Positions 1 through 9,029 of a stretch of 44,838 bases of DNA are shown here, piece after piece. The stretch is from Gorillibacterium massiliense (GTDB lineage Bacteria; Bacillota; Bacilli; Paenibacillales; NBRC-103111). Location of the stretch: contig NZ_CBQR020000144.1 in NCBI RefSeq assembly GCF_000455485.1, positions 1 through 44,838 on the forward strand, given 5' to 3'. A program made the position numbers and the translations under genes. The notes beneath the pieces were generated by a model. The model was not told the DNA's origin. It saw nothing but the letters and a program-made list of their open reading frames with translations, and ran no database searches. How positions within the stretch are numbered: the first letter of the stretch is position 1; each line of letters begins with the position of its first letter.

Positions 1-1
1 C

Positions 2-505
2 GATAAAAACCCGGAACGGGTGCGGCAGGAAGTGCAGGAGATTGGCTGTGCGTCCCGTGCAGCTTTAGCTCAGGTGCGGAATTTGGTCACCCAGATGCGG
101 GCGGTAAAAATAGCCGAGGAGCTTCTGGAGGCTGATGCGATTCTGAAAAGCGCAGGAATTCGGCTGACGGTTGAAGGCGACCCGGCTTTGCCTGAGCTTT
201 CCGATTTGAAGCATAACATCGTCAGCATGTGCTTGCGGGAAGCGGTCACCAACATTGTGCGCCACAGTGGGGCAACGGCATGCTGTGTCACCATCGACAA
301 CACTGAAACGGGGGTTGAGCTGCGGGTTTGTGACAACGGAGACGGCTTTGACGGCGAATGCTGTCAGGGGAACGGGCTGAAGGGAATGGCGGAGCGGCTC
401 GCTTTTATCGAAGGCTCCATGAGCATCGGGGTGGCGGAGGGAGAAACGGTACTGCAGCTCTTCGTTCCTATAGTGGCAGCAGATAAGGGGGACCGGGAAG
501 CATGA
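2..505 (+). CDS. DesK-type sensor histidine kinase, C-terminal part (5' end outside window)
   Basis: The reading frame is open from base 2, so this is the 3' part of a gene that begins before the window. It holds the end of a HisKA_3 dimerisation helix (residues like SRAALAQVRNLVTQMR, typical just after the phospho-accepting His, which is not in the window) and a complete HATPase_c domain. The domain shows an N-box (LREAVTNIVRHSGA), a G1 box (VCDNGDGFD) and a G2 box (GNGLKGMAERL). This architecture is that of DesK/LiaS/NarL-class kinases. Its stop overlaps the ATG of the response regulator (ATGA at 502-505), so the two are translationally coupled. The input domain and signal cannot be read here. 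Confidence 0.9.
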   Translation, partial: DKNPERVRQEVQEIGCASRAALAQVRNLVTQMRAVKIAEELLEADAILKSAGIRLTVEGDPALPELSDLKHNIVSMCLREAVTNIVRHSGATACCVTIDNTETGVELRVCDNGDGFDGECCQGNGLKGMAERLAFIEGSMSIGVAEGETVLQLFVPIVAADKGDREA

Positions 506-1110
506 GCATACGGATCGTGATCGCGGAGGACCAGCGGCTCTTGCGGGGAGCGTTGGCTTCCCTTTTGGATCTGGAGGACGATCTGGAGATAGCCGGCCAG
601 GCGAAGGACGGAGATGAGGCATTGAAACTGGCAAAAACGCTTCAGCCGGACGTGTGCCTCCTGGATATTGAAATGCCGCAAAAAAGCGGCTTAGAGGTGG
701 CGGAGCTGATGCATCAGGCGGCTCTGTCCTGCAGGGTGATCATGCTTACGACCTTTGCCCGGCCGGGATATTTTGAGCGGGCCGTGAAAGCCGGGGTACA
801 TGGCTATTTGCTGAAGGATGAGCCCATCGACCGTTTGGCCGATGCCATCCGCCGGGTCATGCAGGGCTACCGGGAAGTGTCCCCGGAGCTGATTTTCGGG
901 CGGGGCCGGTGGGATGAGAACCCGCTATCTCCAAGGGAGCGTGAGATGCTGCGTCTCGCCGCTACCGGCATGAACGCTCCGGAAATCGCCGCCGAGCTTT
1001 ATTTATCCCCTGGCACCGTGCGCAACGTCATCTCGGCCATACTCGACAAGCTGGGAGCAAAGAACCGAATGGAAGCCGTTCGAATGGCCGAAGAGAAGGG
1101 ATGGCTGTAA
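502..1110 (+). CDS. DesR/LuxR-type response regulator
   Basis: A 202-residue receiver plus LuxR-type helix-turn-helix protein, the partner of the kinase it overlaps. The receiver has the acidic pair E9-D10, phospho-acceptor D55 (in LLDIEMP) and the late switch Lys in YLLKDEP. The C-terminal NarL/LuxR domain begins near residue 140 (NPLSPREREMLRLAATG) and carries the recognition helix SPGTVRNVISAILDKLGAKNR. Length and layout match DesR, which in Bacillus controls fatty-acid desaturase expression from membrane fluidity. No desaturase gene is visible here, so the regulon is not inferable. No clear terminator follows. Confidence 0.92.
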   Translation: MSIRIVIAEDQRLLRGALASLLDLEDDLEIAGQAKDGDEALKLAKTLQPDVCLLDIEMPQKSGLEVAELMHQAALSCRVIMLTTFARPGYFERAVKAGVHGYLLKDEPIDRLADAIRRVMQGYREVSPELIFGRGRWDENPLSPREREMLRLAATGMNAPEIAAELYLSPGTVRNVISAILDKLGAKNRMEAVRMAEEKGWL

Positions 1111-1232
1111 ACTATCATTCTCAAAGACAGGCGTCCGCTTAGCGACGTATTCAAGGTTATGGAATATATTGAATTGTGGACGAATCAATAAAAACGATAG
1201 AATCTTCTATCTATTTAGAAGGGGGGTTACAG

Positions 1233-1760
1233 GTGGGCAATAGCAAAAATGATGACCCTAAATATTGGATTCTGAACAAATTGCGCAAGCTGAAAAAAGA
1301 ATTTGTGGAAAAAGCCGTCATCAGCCAGATCAACCCCTTTGGCCTTATTCCGATCACTCCGGCGCAAATAGACGAGTATCAGCTTCTGTTGATGCGGCTG
1401 TCAAACGCAACCCATTCTGCGACCTTGAAAAAAGATTCAGCATCGGTGACCCATCTATGGAATGTTTTACTGGATATGTCGAAGTTCATTCAAGCATCGG
1501 GATTTGGTGCTTCCGTTGTTGCCCATATGCAGGATGTCCTGGAACGGACGATCAGAATGACGGAAATGGAACCTTTTCCGCTTGTTGGCGCGGTCGCGGC
1601 TCTGCTGGATTTACTTGATTATCTGTATGCGCTCAGTTTGATGCTGGAGGTTTTGCCTCAGACGAAGGATTCCATGATTATATGCATTCGCAACCTTGCG
1701 GATTTCCTCTCCGAATTGGAATACATATCGGAAAGGCCTGGGTCAAATGCGGGCACCTGA
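1233..1760 (+). CDS. hypothetical protein, helical, unrecognised family
   Basis: I do not recognise this family. I chose the GTG at 1233 because AAGGGGGG lies 6 bases upstream; a GTG further upstream at 1176 has no comparable ribosome binding site. The product is about 175 residues. It has a charged N-terminus (KNDDPKYWILNKLRKLKKEF), no signal peptide, and a predicted mostly helical body. One stretch (VGAVAALLDLLDYLYALSLMLEVLP, here split) is hydrophobic enough for an amphipathic or buried helix. Its stop codon lies inside the stem of its own terminator. It sits alone between the two-component pair and a cold-shock gene. Confidence 0.7.
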   Translation: MGNSKNDDPKYWILNKLRKLKKEFVEKAVISQINPFGLIPITPAQIDEYQLLLMRLSNATHSATLKKDSASVTHLWNVLLDMSKFIQASGFGASVVAHMQDVLERTIRMTEMEPFPLVGAVAALLDLLDYLYALSLMLEVLPQTKDSMIICIRNLADFLSELEYISERPGSNAGT

Positions 1761-1794
1761 GAGTCACAATGATAGGTGCCTTTTCTGTTTTCTT
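1752..1794 (+). terminator. intrinsic terminator of the hypothetical gene
   Basis: A 7-bp stem (GGCACCT at 1752-1758, AGGTGCC at 1774-1780) is followed by TTTTCTGTTTTCTT. The left arm overlaps the stop codon of the upstream gene. Confidence 0.75.
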
Positions 1795-1798
1795 AAGT

Positions 1799-1827
1799 TT
1801 GCTATTTCCGATTGGATATGTTATGAT
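1799..1827 (+). promoter_or_regulatory. candidate sigma-A promoter of the cold-shock gene
   Basis: TTGCTA at 1799-1804 and TATGAT at 1822-1827 are separated by 17 bp. Initiation near 1834 would give a leader of about 130 nt before the ATG at 1968. Long leaders are characteristic of cold-shock genes, whose mRNA folding is temperature dependent. A 6-bp inverted repeat (GTTATT/AATAAC, 1870-1891) lies inside this leader. Confidence 0.45.
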
Positions 1828-1967
1828 CAAACTAATCGAAATCTTGACCTGATTCACATATTGCAGAGGGTTATTATTTTGTGTGAATAACCTTGTGTAA
1901 TATGTGAATTTTTTATTTTCCAAGCAAAATGAAAAGGTCATGTAAATAACATATTGGAGGTATTCTC

Positions 1968-2168
1968 ATGCAAACAGGAACAGTGAAATGGTTTAACGCA
2001 GAAAAAGGCTTCGGTTTCATCGAAGTTGAAGGCGGCAACGACGTATTCGTGCACTTCAGTGCAATCGTTGGCGACGGCTTCAAATCGTTGGACGAAGGTC
2101 AACGCGTTGAATTCAACGTGGTTCAAGGCAACCGCGGACCGCAAGCTGAAAACGTAGTAAAACTGTAA
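1968..2168 (+). CDS. cold-shock protein (CspA/CspB family)
   Basis: A 66-residue single cold-shock domain, the usual full length. RNP1 (KGFGFI, residues 13-18) and RNP2 (VFVHF, 26-30) are intact, and the start [18 protein letters not shown] is canonical. It binds single-stranded nucleic acid and acts as an RNA chaperone in the cytoplasm. The ribosome binding site (TTGGAGG) lies about 9 bases before the ATG. The gene is monocistronic, with a long leader and two tandem terminators. Which Csp paralogue this is cannot be decided from sequence alone. Confidence 0.97.
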   Translation: MQTGTVKWFNAEKGFGFIEVEGGNDVFVHFSAIVGDGFKSLDEGQRVEFNVVQGNRGPQAENVVKL

Positions 2169-2174
2169 TAAACC

Positions 2175-2212
2175 AAAAACGGCCCTCACTTGGTTGGGGG
2201 CCGTTTTTTTTA
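2175..2212 (+). terminator. first terminator after csp
   Basis: CGGCCCT (2180-2186) pairs with the GGGGCCG arm ending at 2203. A run of T follows immediately. Confidence 0.9.
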
Positions 2213-2215
2213 TAG

Positions 2216-2254
2216 GCAAAAACACCGATCCGAGGGGTCGGTGTTTTTTTTTTT
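2216..2254. terminator. second tandem terminator
   Basis: AACACCGA (2221-2228) pairs perfectly with TCGGTGTT (2238-2245), followed by a run of T and preceded by a short A run. It could act on both strands. Two hairpins in a row isolate the highly expressed csp gene from the mannanase downstream. Confidence 0.85.
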
Positions 2255-2664
2255 GTTCGGGAGCCCTGTCTTGTCGTCCTGATTGCTGCGGCTTTCCCGT
2301 GAAATTTCCATATAGGCAGCATGGCTTTATGCAAAATGCTAACTTTTCAATAACTTAATATGTCCATTGTTGGCATTAAACGAAGATGAAAACCGGCTTT
2401 CTGTCGTATTTTCTCGATTTTTCAGGGAATCAACGCTAGAATTTCATAACATTTTTTCATTTTATCAATGTTATTGCTAATTTTTAGTTTTATATTATTG
2501 AAAGTTATTATGAAGTTATGCTACTATTTGGTTGCTTCAACCAATTCCGGTTATTTCGTTCCTGTCGAATCGTCTATCTGAAGGGAGGCCTGAAGAGAGG
2601 CATATCATCCTTGATTCCTGGACTATTTGCGTTGACATTTGAATCGTGAGGAGGAAACGATCCT
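2255..2664 (+). promoter_or_regulatory. mannanase upstream region with candidate promoter
   Basis: This is 410 bp without a recognisable gene, rich in A+T between 2340 and 2530. The best promoter is TTGAAA at 2498-2503 with TACTAT at 2522-2527 (18-bp spacing), giving a leader of about 130 nt. No good cre match or other operator was seen. The GAGGAGG ribosome binding site at 2648 serves the ATG at 2665. Confidence 0.4.
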
Positions 2665-5600
2665 ATGGGGAAAGTAAGCAGATGGCTAAGCGCAATCCTT
2701 TCTGCCGCCTTAATCATCCCTACGTTAGTTCCCGGTATGGTGCAGGCAGCACCTGCTGCAGGTACAGTTGCGGTTGCAGATTCAGCTGCGGCTGCAGACG
2801 TAGCCGGACACTGGGCGAAGAGCAGCATTTTGAGATGGCAAAGGTACAACCTGATTCATGGCTACCCGGATCATACATTCAAGCCCGATCATCCCGTTAC
2901 AAGAGCTGAATTTGCTTCAATCCTCAATAATCTATTCGGTTTTCAAACCAAATCTGAAACCGCTTTCGCGGATGTCCCGAGTACATCGTGGTATGCGGAC
3001 ATTTTATCGATCGCAAGGCAAGCTGGTTATTTTTCGGGGCTTCCCGGAAATCTGGCGCAGCCGGACAAAACCGTTAGCCGCGAGGATGCGGCGGTTATGT
3101 TGGCAAAGGCTTTTGAAATGAGCAAAGAAGAAAGCGGTTCCAGTTCTTTGCCCTTTACCGATGTAAGCCGAATTCATGACTCCGCTCTTTCATCCGTTCG
3201 GGCGCTCTCTGCCATCATCAGCGGTTATCCCGATGGCACATTTCGCCCTGACAAGGAAATCTCCCGCGGGGAGCTTCTGACCTTGATCGACAAACTCGTT
3301 AAGGCGTACTATCCCGAAGAAGGAACTTTCAAAGGCGGGGACATCCAAGGTAATGCCATAATTAATCATGGGGGCGTCGTTCTAAGCGATGCCGTTATTT
3401 CAGGCAATCTCTACCTGGGGCCGGGAATCGGAGACCATGACGTAACGCTCCGAAACGTGACTGTAAAAGGCATGACCTTCATCTCCGGAGGCGGAGAGCA
3501 TTCCGTTACCCTCGATGCTTCAAACCTGAACGAAGTTCGCGTGAACCGCGTAGGCGGGCGCAGCCAGGTGGCGACCCAAGGGGCAACCCGGATAGAACAT
3601 CTGCTCGTAAACAGTCCATCTACACTGGAATTCGGCGATGGGACTTCCATTACCGATGCAGAGTTGAACCAGCCTGCCGCTCTTCGTTTATCCGATCATG
3701 CGGTGATTGCTTCCCTGGTCATAAACGAAGGAGCCGCGGGAACATCCATTTCAGGAAAAGGAACCGTTACCAAAGCGGTGATCCGGGGGACCGGAGTGAC
3801 GGTGAACGGGGCGGCAGTTGGCGCCGGAACAGTGAACATAACAGGCGGCGTAGCCAGCAGCTCCGGTTCTTCAAGCGGCGGCACTGGCGGTACCGGCGGC
3901 GGTTCAGTCGATACGATCCCAGTTATCGATCTCGTCGATAAAGACGCTACTGACCGGACCAAATCGTTATTCGTCTATTTGAATCAAATTCGCGGCAACC
4001 ATATTCTGTTCGGGCAGCAGCATGCGACGGACGAAGGGCTGTCGATTACCAAACATGATGGTACGGAATCCGACACGTTTAACGATGTCGGCGCTTACCC
4101 GGCCATGTTCGGATGGGATACGTTGAGTCTGGAAGGGTATGAAAAACCGGGGGTCATGGGAGATTTTGCGAAGAGTCGCGATAATCTCATCGATGTCATG
4201 AAGAAGGCGTACAAGTACGGGGGTGTCCTTACCCTCAGTTCCCATATGCCGAACTTCGTAACGGGAGATGACTTCAGAATTACCAAGGGCAATGTCGTAT
4301 CCCATATCCTGCCGGGAGGAGACAAAAACGCGGAATTTAACACTTATCTCGATCACATCGCGGACTTTGCGAACAACTTGAAGGATGATGGCGGCAATTC
4401 CATCCCGGTTATCTACCGTCCGTTCCATGAACAAAACGGAAGCTGGTTCTGGTGGGGGGCAGCATTCACCACCTCAGACGAGTACAAAGAGATCTATCGG
4501 TATACGGTAGAATATTTGCGAGATAAGAAGGGAGTCCGCAACTTCCTGTATGCTTATTCTCCGGGAGGCGGATTCGGCGAGTCGGAGTCGGAGTATCTGA
4601 AGACATATCCAGGGGACGACTACGTCGATATCCTCGGCTTTGACAGCTATTATAATGGGGAAGGTGCTAGCTGGTTCAGCGGAGTCACAACAGAGGCGAA
4701 AACGATATCCAAGCTGGCGGATAAAAAAGGAAAAGTCGCCGCGCTGACGGAGTTCGGCTACCAGGAGATGAAGGTAAAGGGAAATGCGACGACGGATTTC
4801 TTCACCCGTTTGGCTTCGGCGCTGAAGTCCGATTCCGATGCCAAACGCATGGCTTTTATGCTTACTTGGGCTAATTTTGGTCCGTATGCCTATGTCCCCT
4901 ATCATACAGGCGATGCGGCAAACGACCATGAAATGCTGCCGGACTTTATCAAGTTCTATCAAGATTCCTATACTCTTTTCAGCGATGGAGTGTATGGCGC
5001 GTACAACAAGAAGGCTAGAACGGAAGCGGAGAATGGATTCATGCATATCGTTTCTCCTACTGACCAGGGGACGATCAAAGAGGCAACGACCAAGATTCGG
5101 GTTCGCGTTTTGAACGAGACGGTGTCAAAAGTCGTGTACTCGACAGGCGATGCCGGCATCGAAATGCCATTAACTCTGGATTCGAGCAGCGGGTATTATA
5201 CAGCCGACTGGTCGCCTGCCGCGGCACTTAACGGCAAGTCGACGAAGTTTACCGTAACCGTATACGGACAGAACGATCAAGTGCTGCAGCGGCAGACCAA
5301 TACGGTATTCGTCAAGATTAACGAAGTGCTGATCAACGCCTATACCTTCGACAGCCATATAGACGGCGTTCAGTATAACGGCGAATATTCGAATTCGTTG
5401 GAATCGACGCAGAACGGCAGCATTGCCCACAGCTCGTTCAATGGCGGTTCTTTGCAGATCACAGCCAGCAAGTTGACTTCCGGCGATACATGGCAGGAGA
5501 TGAAGCTTGAACTTAAAAACGCGGAGACCATGGCGGGTAGTGATCTGACGCAAGTCAAACGCATCAAAATGGACGTATGGGTTCCCGTATCGATAGGCAC

Positions 5601-6894
5601 AGCTAGCGGCGCAAGCCTGCGCGCGGTGGGGCAGCTGCCACCAGACTGGACTACGAAATACGGTATGGATACGACGTATACTTCCTTTGCTGCGCTCCCA
5701 ACCGTTACCGTCAATGGAGCGGTATACGCTAAGTTCTCGCCCACCATCGACTTTAATGATGCAAAATTGCTCTCTGCGGCGGATGATATTGCACTCTCCA
5801 TAGTCGGCAGCGGTTTGGATACTGGTTCGGATACGTTCTCCCTTTATGTCGACAACATCCGGATGTACAACACCTATACCGAAGCTTCGGCGGATCCGGC
5901 TTTCGTGGACGATTTTGAGGGTTATCTGGGCAGCAATGAGGCTTTGGCGGCGAAGATCGTCCATGCAGGAGGCGATGAAGCAACGGCTTCTTTGGATGAC
6001 AAGCATAAGAACGGCGGAAGCTATGGTTTGAAATACACGTATACCCTCGCAATCAAAGGGTATACCGGCGTGACCAAGGCGATGGGCGGGGCAGATTGGT
6101 CTGGATATAATGCTCTGCAGTTCTGGTATGAGCCGGACGGCAAGGGACAAAAGCTGGTCATACAGATTAATGCCGGCGGGAAGACCTATGAGTATTACCC
6201 AGACACAACGACGACAACGGCGGCATTCATCACTGCGCCGTTCAACGCATTTGCTCCAGCAAACGGCGCCACGGGCACGTTGACGAAAAGCTTGCTGAAA
6301 AACGTGCAAGCCTTCTCCATTTACACGAATGCGAAGCCGAATGGAACCATGCTGACATCTTCCATGTACTTTGATGACATTCGCGCGGTAAGTAACCCGG
6401 ATGCCGGAGTGGTGCCGGACGGCAGCAGCGATGACAACGGGCTTCCACTCGGAACGTTATTCGGATTTACTGACTCCATCGACGGTTGGATTCTTAATGC
6501 CAATGACATGGGTTTAGCCAACCTTAAGCACACAAGCGATGGAGATAACGGAGTACTCAGCGTAGATCTGCCTGCGGGTACCCCTGTAGACTCAGAAGGA
6601 AAGCCTCTAAAAGGCCAAGTCGTTTATCAGCATGATCTGGATTTGAGCAAAGGATCTTCACTGAAGGTAAGGATGAAGGTATCAACCGGAACCGTGAAGG
6701 CGAAGTTGTTCGTCCAGACCGGCAGCGGTTGGAAATGGGCGGATTCCGGAGAAATCACACTCACCAGTGATTACCAATGGATTACGCTCAATCTGGGAGG
6801 CATCGACAAAAGCGCGATCAAGGCAATCGGCGTTGAGTTTAACTCTCCAAGCGGCGCAGGAACCGTCTATATGGATGATTTGACGCAGGAATAA
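2665..6894 (+). CDS. cell-surface SLH-domain beta-mannanase, GH26 with C-terminal carbohydrate-binding modules
   Basis: A 1409-residue secreted endo-beta-mannanase. In order: a Sec signal peptide (1-28, cleavage after VQA); three SLH repeats (about 45-93, 100-152, 163-215) with TRAE/SRED/SRGE motifs that anchor to pyruvylated wall polymer; a beta-helix-like stretch of short V/I-rich turns (about 222-400); a Ser/Gly linker; a GH26 catalytic domain (about 418-780); an Ig-like spacer (787-887); and three jelly-roll modules (about 888-1075, 1080-1245, 1258-1409) resembling CBM27/CBM11-type folds. Expected acid/base is E589 (RPFHEQNGSWFWWG) and nucleophile E696 (ALTEFGY), 107 residues apart as usual for GH26. 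Each of the three modules ends in a similar strand (YVDNIR, YFDDIR, YMDDLT). The gene is monocistronic. Exact CBM family numbers are uncertain. Confidence 0.93.
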   Translation: MGKVSRWLSAILSAALIIPTLVPGMVQAAPAAGTVAVADSAAAADVAGHWAKSSILRWQRYNLIHGYPDHTFKPDHPVTRAEFASILNNLFGFQTKSETAFADVPSTSWYADILSIARQAGYFSGLPGNLAQPDKTVSREDAAVMLAKAFEMSKEESGSSSLPFTDVSRIHDSALSSVRALSAIISGYPDGTFRPDKEISRGELLTLIDKLVKAYYPEEGTFKGGDIQGNAIINHGGVVLSDAVISGNLYLGPGIGDHDVTLRNVTVKGMTFISGGGEHSVTLDASNLNEVRVNRVGGRSQVATQGATRIEHLLVNSPSTLEFGDGTSITDAELNQPAALRLSDHAVIASLVINEGAAGTSISGKGTVTKAVIRGTGVTVNGAAVGAGTVNITGGVASSSGSSSGGTGGTGGGSVDTIPVIDLVDKDATDRTKSLFVYLNQIRGNHILFGQQHATDEGLSITKHDGTESDTFNDVGAYPAMFGWDTLSLEGYEKPGVMGDFAKSRDNLIDVMKKAYKYGGVLTLSSHMPNFVTGDDFRITKGNVVSHILPGGDKNAEFNTYLDHIADFANNLKDDGGNSIPVIYRPFHEQNGSWFWWGAAFTTSDEYKEIYRYTVEYLRDKKGVRNFLYAYSPGGGFGESESEYLKTYPGDDYVDILGFDSYYNGEGASWFSGVTTEAKTISKLADKKGKVAALTEFGYQEMKVKGNATTDFFTRLASALKSDSDAKRMAFMLTWANFGPYAYVPYHTGDAANDHEMLPDFIKFYQDSYTLFSDGVYGAYNKKARTEAENGFMHIVSPTDQGTIKEATTKIRVRVLNETVSKVVYSTGDAGIEMPLTLDSSSGYYTADWSPAAALNGKSTKFTVTVYGQNDQVLQRQTNTVFVKINEVLINAYTFDSHIDGVQYNGEYSNSLESTQNGSIAHSSFNGGSLQITASKLTSGDTWQEMKLELKNAETMAGSDLTQVKRIKMDVWVPVSIGTASGASLRAVGQLPPDWTTKYGMDTTYTSFAALPTVTVNGAVYAKFSPTIDFNDAKLLSAADDIALSIVGSGLDTGSDTFSLYVDNIRMYNTYTEASADPAFVDDFEGYLGSNEALAAKIVHAGGDEATASLDDKHKNGGSYGLKYTYTLAIKGYTGVTKAMGGADWSGYNALQFWYEPDGKGQKLVIQINAGGKTYEYYPDTTTTTAAFITAPFNAFAPANGATGTLTKSLLKNVQAFSIYTNAKPNGTMLTSSMYFDDIRAVSNPDAGVVPDGSSDDNGLPLGTLFGFTDSIDGWILNANDMGLANLKHTSDGDNGVLSVDLPAGTPVDSEGKPLKGQVVYQHDLDLSKGSSLKVRMKVSTGTVKAKLFVQTGSGWKWADSGEITLTSDYQWITLNLGGIDKSAIKAIGVEFNSPSGAGTVYMDDLTQE

Positions 6895-6910
6895 CAAATG
6901 AACCACAGTG

Positions 6911-6940
6911 AACCTCGTACATATTTGTACGGGGTTTTCT
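6911..6940 (+). terminator. terminator of the mannanase gene
   Basis: CCTCGTAC (6913-6920) pairs with GTACGGGG (6927-6934) with one G.U pair, followed by TTTTCTG. The T tract is short. Confidence 0.65.
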
Positions 6941-6995
6941 GTTGTCCAGTTTGCGTTTTGCAGCGTTTATCCTGTACGGCGGAGGCTGACCATAC

Positions 6996-7024
6996 TTGAC
7001 CGGCTGGCAAGAAGAGGATAGAGT
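6996..7024 (+). promoter_or_regulatory. candidate promoter for the gene at 7064
   Basis: TTGACC (6996-7001) and TAGAGT (7019-7024) are spaced by 17 bp, about 40 bp before the start codon. Confidence 0.4.
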
Positions 7025-7063
7025 GGACATGTTGTAAGGTTAATTGGGAAAGGAACGTTTGCC

Positions 7064-7579
7064 ATGGAACTGCGTTTTGTCACGGAAGCCGTTATGCTTG
7101 CTGTTTATGGACATTTGCTGGTACCCGAGGAGCCTGTTGAATTTGTCGTCCCCTCCTCCACCATAGACGAACTGTACGAACTGCTGGCAAGCCCTGAATC
7201 GATTGTCGATGGGCGCGACGATCAAGAGGTGCGCAGCGCCATTAAGCAACTGACGGATTATCTGGAAACCCCTTTTATCTCCAAAAAATTAGCTGCCACT
7301 CAAGTGGCGCCATGGAGTAAAAGCTCCCCGATTCCCATCAGTGAGCGTGCGTCCTTATCGGTGATTTACGGAAGCGAGGCGGAGGAATTCGGGGAGGAAT
7401 TCGATCCGGTGGAAACGGAGCTGCTGCTTACCGCAATGTATGAAAAAGCGCCGCTTTTGACCGATCAACCCGATCTCATTGAACGGATGGTCGATGCCAA
7501 CATTCCGGTGATTATCGTCGATGTCGATGATTTTGAATATGCGGTGGAAACCGGTTTGGAGCCTTTCAATTTGGACTAA
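7064..7579 (+). CDS. conserved hypothetical protein, possible PIN-like C-terminus
   Basis: A 171-residue acidic cytoplasmic protein with an AAAGGA ribosome binding site before the ATG. From memory, similar short Paenibacillus proteins are sometimes auto-labelled ADP-heptose synthase, but no nucleotidyltransferase or kinase motif is visible, so I do not adopt that name. The C-terminal half (about 115-165) has the pattern of a PIN-like fold: ETELLLTAMYEKAPLLTDQ, then a helix, then NIPVIIVDVDDF. That resembles the PIN strand/helix with a late acidic residue. A complete PIN acidic triad cannot be assigned. The gene is flanked by its own promoter and terminator. Confidence 0.7.
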   Translation: MELRFVTEAVMLAVYGHLLVPEEPVEFVVPSSTIDELYELLASPESIVDGRDDQEVRSAIKQLTDYLETPFISKKLAATQVAPWSKSSPIPISERASLSVIYGSEAEEFGEEFDPVETELLLTAMYEKAPLLTDQPDLIERMVDANIPVIIVDVDDFEYAVETGLEPFNLD

Positions 7580-7600
7580 TCCCAAAAGGAACACCCTTGA

Positions 7601-7626
7601 AAGCCTGCTGAAATGCAGGTTTTTCT
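7601..7626 (+). terminator. terminator after the 7064-7579 gene
   Basis: CCTGC (7604-7608) and GCAGG (7615-7619) form a short stem with flanking AA/TT, followed by TTTTTC. Confidence 0.6.
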
Positions 7627-7694
7627 TATGTGATGAAAAGAGTGAACCGGCTAATCCCGCCGCTGTTGTGAAAAACAGGCTTTACAGGGTGGAG

Positions 7695-7700
7695 TATAAT
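7695..7700 (+). promoter_or_regulatory. candidate -10 box of the MFS gene
   Basis: A consensus TATAAT about 40 bp before the start codon. No convincing -35 hexamer lies at the right distance. Confidence 0.35.
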
Positions 7701-7741
7701 AGATAAAAAGAATTTATTAAGAAAAGGAAGTGAGAAAATCC

Positions 7742-8965
7742 GTGGAAACGTGGAAACGCAATCTGTGGCTTTTATGGGCGGGATGCTTCGTTACGTCGGC
7801 CAGTTATTCGATGGTCGTGCCTTTTCTTCCCCTGTTCTTGCCCCAGATCGGCGTACACGAGCATACGGAAACATGGTCGGGCTTGCTGTTTAGTGCTGCC
7901 TTTTTTGCTGGAGCGATCTCCTCTCCTTATTGGGGATCGGTTGCGGACAAATATGGTCGAAAGCCAATGATCATTCGTGCTGGGTTTGTGTTAGCCGTGG
8001 TGTATACCCTCACTGCTTTTGTGACCAACCCTTACCAACTGCTTGCGCTACGCATAACTCAAGGCTTGCTGTCGGGATTTATTCCCGGCGCCATCGCGCT
8101 TGTCGGCACCAATACACCAGAAACCAAGGTGGGTTACGCGCTGTCGATGATGTCCACCTCTACGGCAACGGGTAATATTATGGGGCCGCTCATCGGCGGG
8201 ATGATCGCCCGGTTCGTGAATAACCGGATGGCTTTTGCCAGTGCCGGGATCATGGTGTTTCTCGTCACATTCATCGTGATTCTCTGGGTCAAGGAGGAGC
8301 GGTTCGTACCGGCCAAAACCCGCAGTTCCGTCGTCGATGCCTTGAAAATCGCCGCCGGCAACCGGTCGCTGATGAACGTGCTGCTGCTTACAATGCTTAC
8401 CTCTTTGTCCATCATGACCATCGAACCCTTGCTCTCCCTGTATGTGGAGGACATGGTCGGCCCATCGAAAAACACATCCATTTTAGCCGGATTGATCTTC
8501 TCTTTGTCGGGCTTCGCTGCGATCTTTTTTGCCCCCCGTTGGGGAAAGCGGGCGGACAAGGTCGGCTTCCGCAAAGTGCTGTTGATCGGGCTGATTTTCG
8601 GTGGGCTGTGGACGCTGGCGCAGATCCCATTTCCGAATATATGGGGATTTTCCATTTTGCGCTTCGTCTATGGCGCCTTTTTCTGTGCCGTATTTCCGGC
8701 GCTGAATGGTCTGGTCGTCCGATCGACGGCGGAGGATTTCCGCGGCCGGGCATTCGGCTTGAACCAGACCGCCAACCAGATCGGAGGGGTACTGGGCCCG
8801 ATGTTAGGCGGCTATGTCGGCGAAATTGGCTCGATCCACACCGTTTTTTGGGCGACGGGGCTGCTGCTGCTTGCCAGCGCCGGCATGGCTTATTGGAACG
8901 GATTGGGCCGGCCCGTTCAGCCGGCGAATGAACCGGTTCAGGCAAAAAAAGCGCTGCATCCATAG
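7742..8965 (+). CDS. MFS multidrug efflux transporter, MdtG-like
   Basis: A 12-helix major facilitator of about 407 residues. The GTG at 7742 is preferred because AAGGAAGTG ends 9 bases before it; a GTG at 7730 would overlap this ribosome binding site. Visible signatures are the N-terminal WKRNLWLLWAGCF, the loop 2-3 motif A (GSVADKYGRKPM), a motif-C-like stretch (MGPLIGGMIA), and the second-half motif A counterpart (GKRADKVGFRKV). The opening resembles E. coli MdtG and Bacillus drug/proton antiporters. The substrate is unknown. It is probably monocistronic, because an extended -10 promoter for the next gene begins right after it. Confidence 0.88.
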   Translation: METWKRNLWLLWAGCFVTSASYSMVVPFLPLFLPQIGVHEHTETWSGLLFSAAFFAGAISSPYWGSVADKYGRKPMIIRAGFVLAVVYTLTAFVTNPYQLLALRITQGLLSGFIPGAIALVGTNTPETKVGYALSMMSTSTATGNIMGPLIGGMIARFVNNRMAFASAGIMVFLVTFIVILWVKEERFVPAKTRSSVVDALKIAAGNRSLMNVLLLTMLTSLSIMTIEPLLSLYVEDMVGPSKNTSILAGLIFSLSGFAAIFFAPRWGKRADKVGFRKVLLIGLIFGGLWTLAQIPFPNIWGFSILRFVYGAFFCAVFPALNGLVVRSTAEDFRGRAFGLNQTANQIGGVLGPMLGGYVGEIGSIHTVFWATGLLLLASAGMAYWNGLGRPVQPANEPVQAKKALHP

Positions 8966-8979
8966 AATTGCAGGAATTG

Positions 8980-8988
8980 TGGTAGAAT
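8980..8988 (+). promoter_or_regulatory. candidate extended -10 promoter of the dipeptidase gene
   Basis: TGGTAGAAT fits the TGn-TATAAT extended -10 form, about 40 bp before the ATG at 9030. There is no good -35. Confidence 0.35.
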
Positions 8989-9029
8989 ATGGTTTGAACG
9001 CATGCAGATAACCGCAGGGAGGATATATC

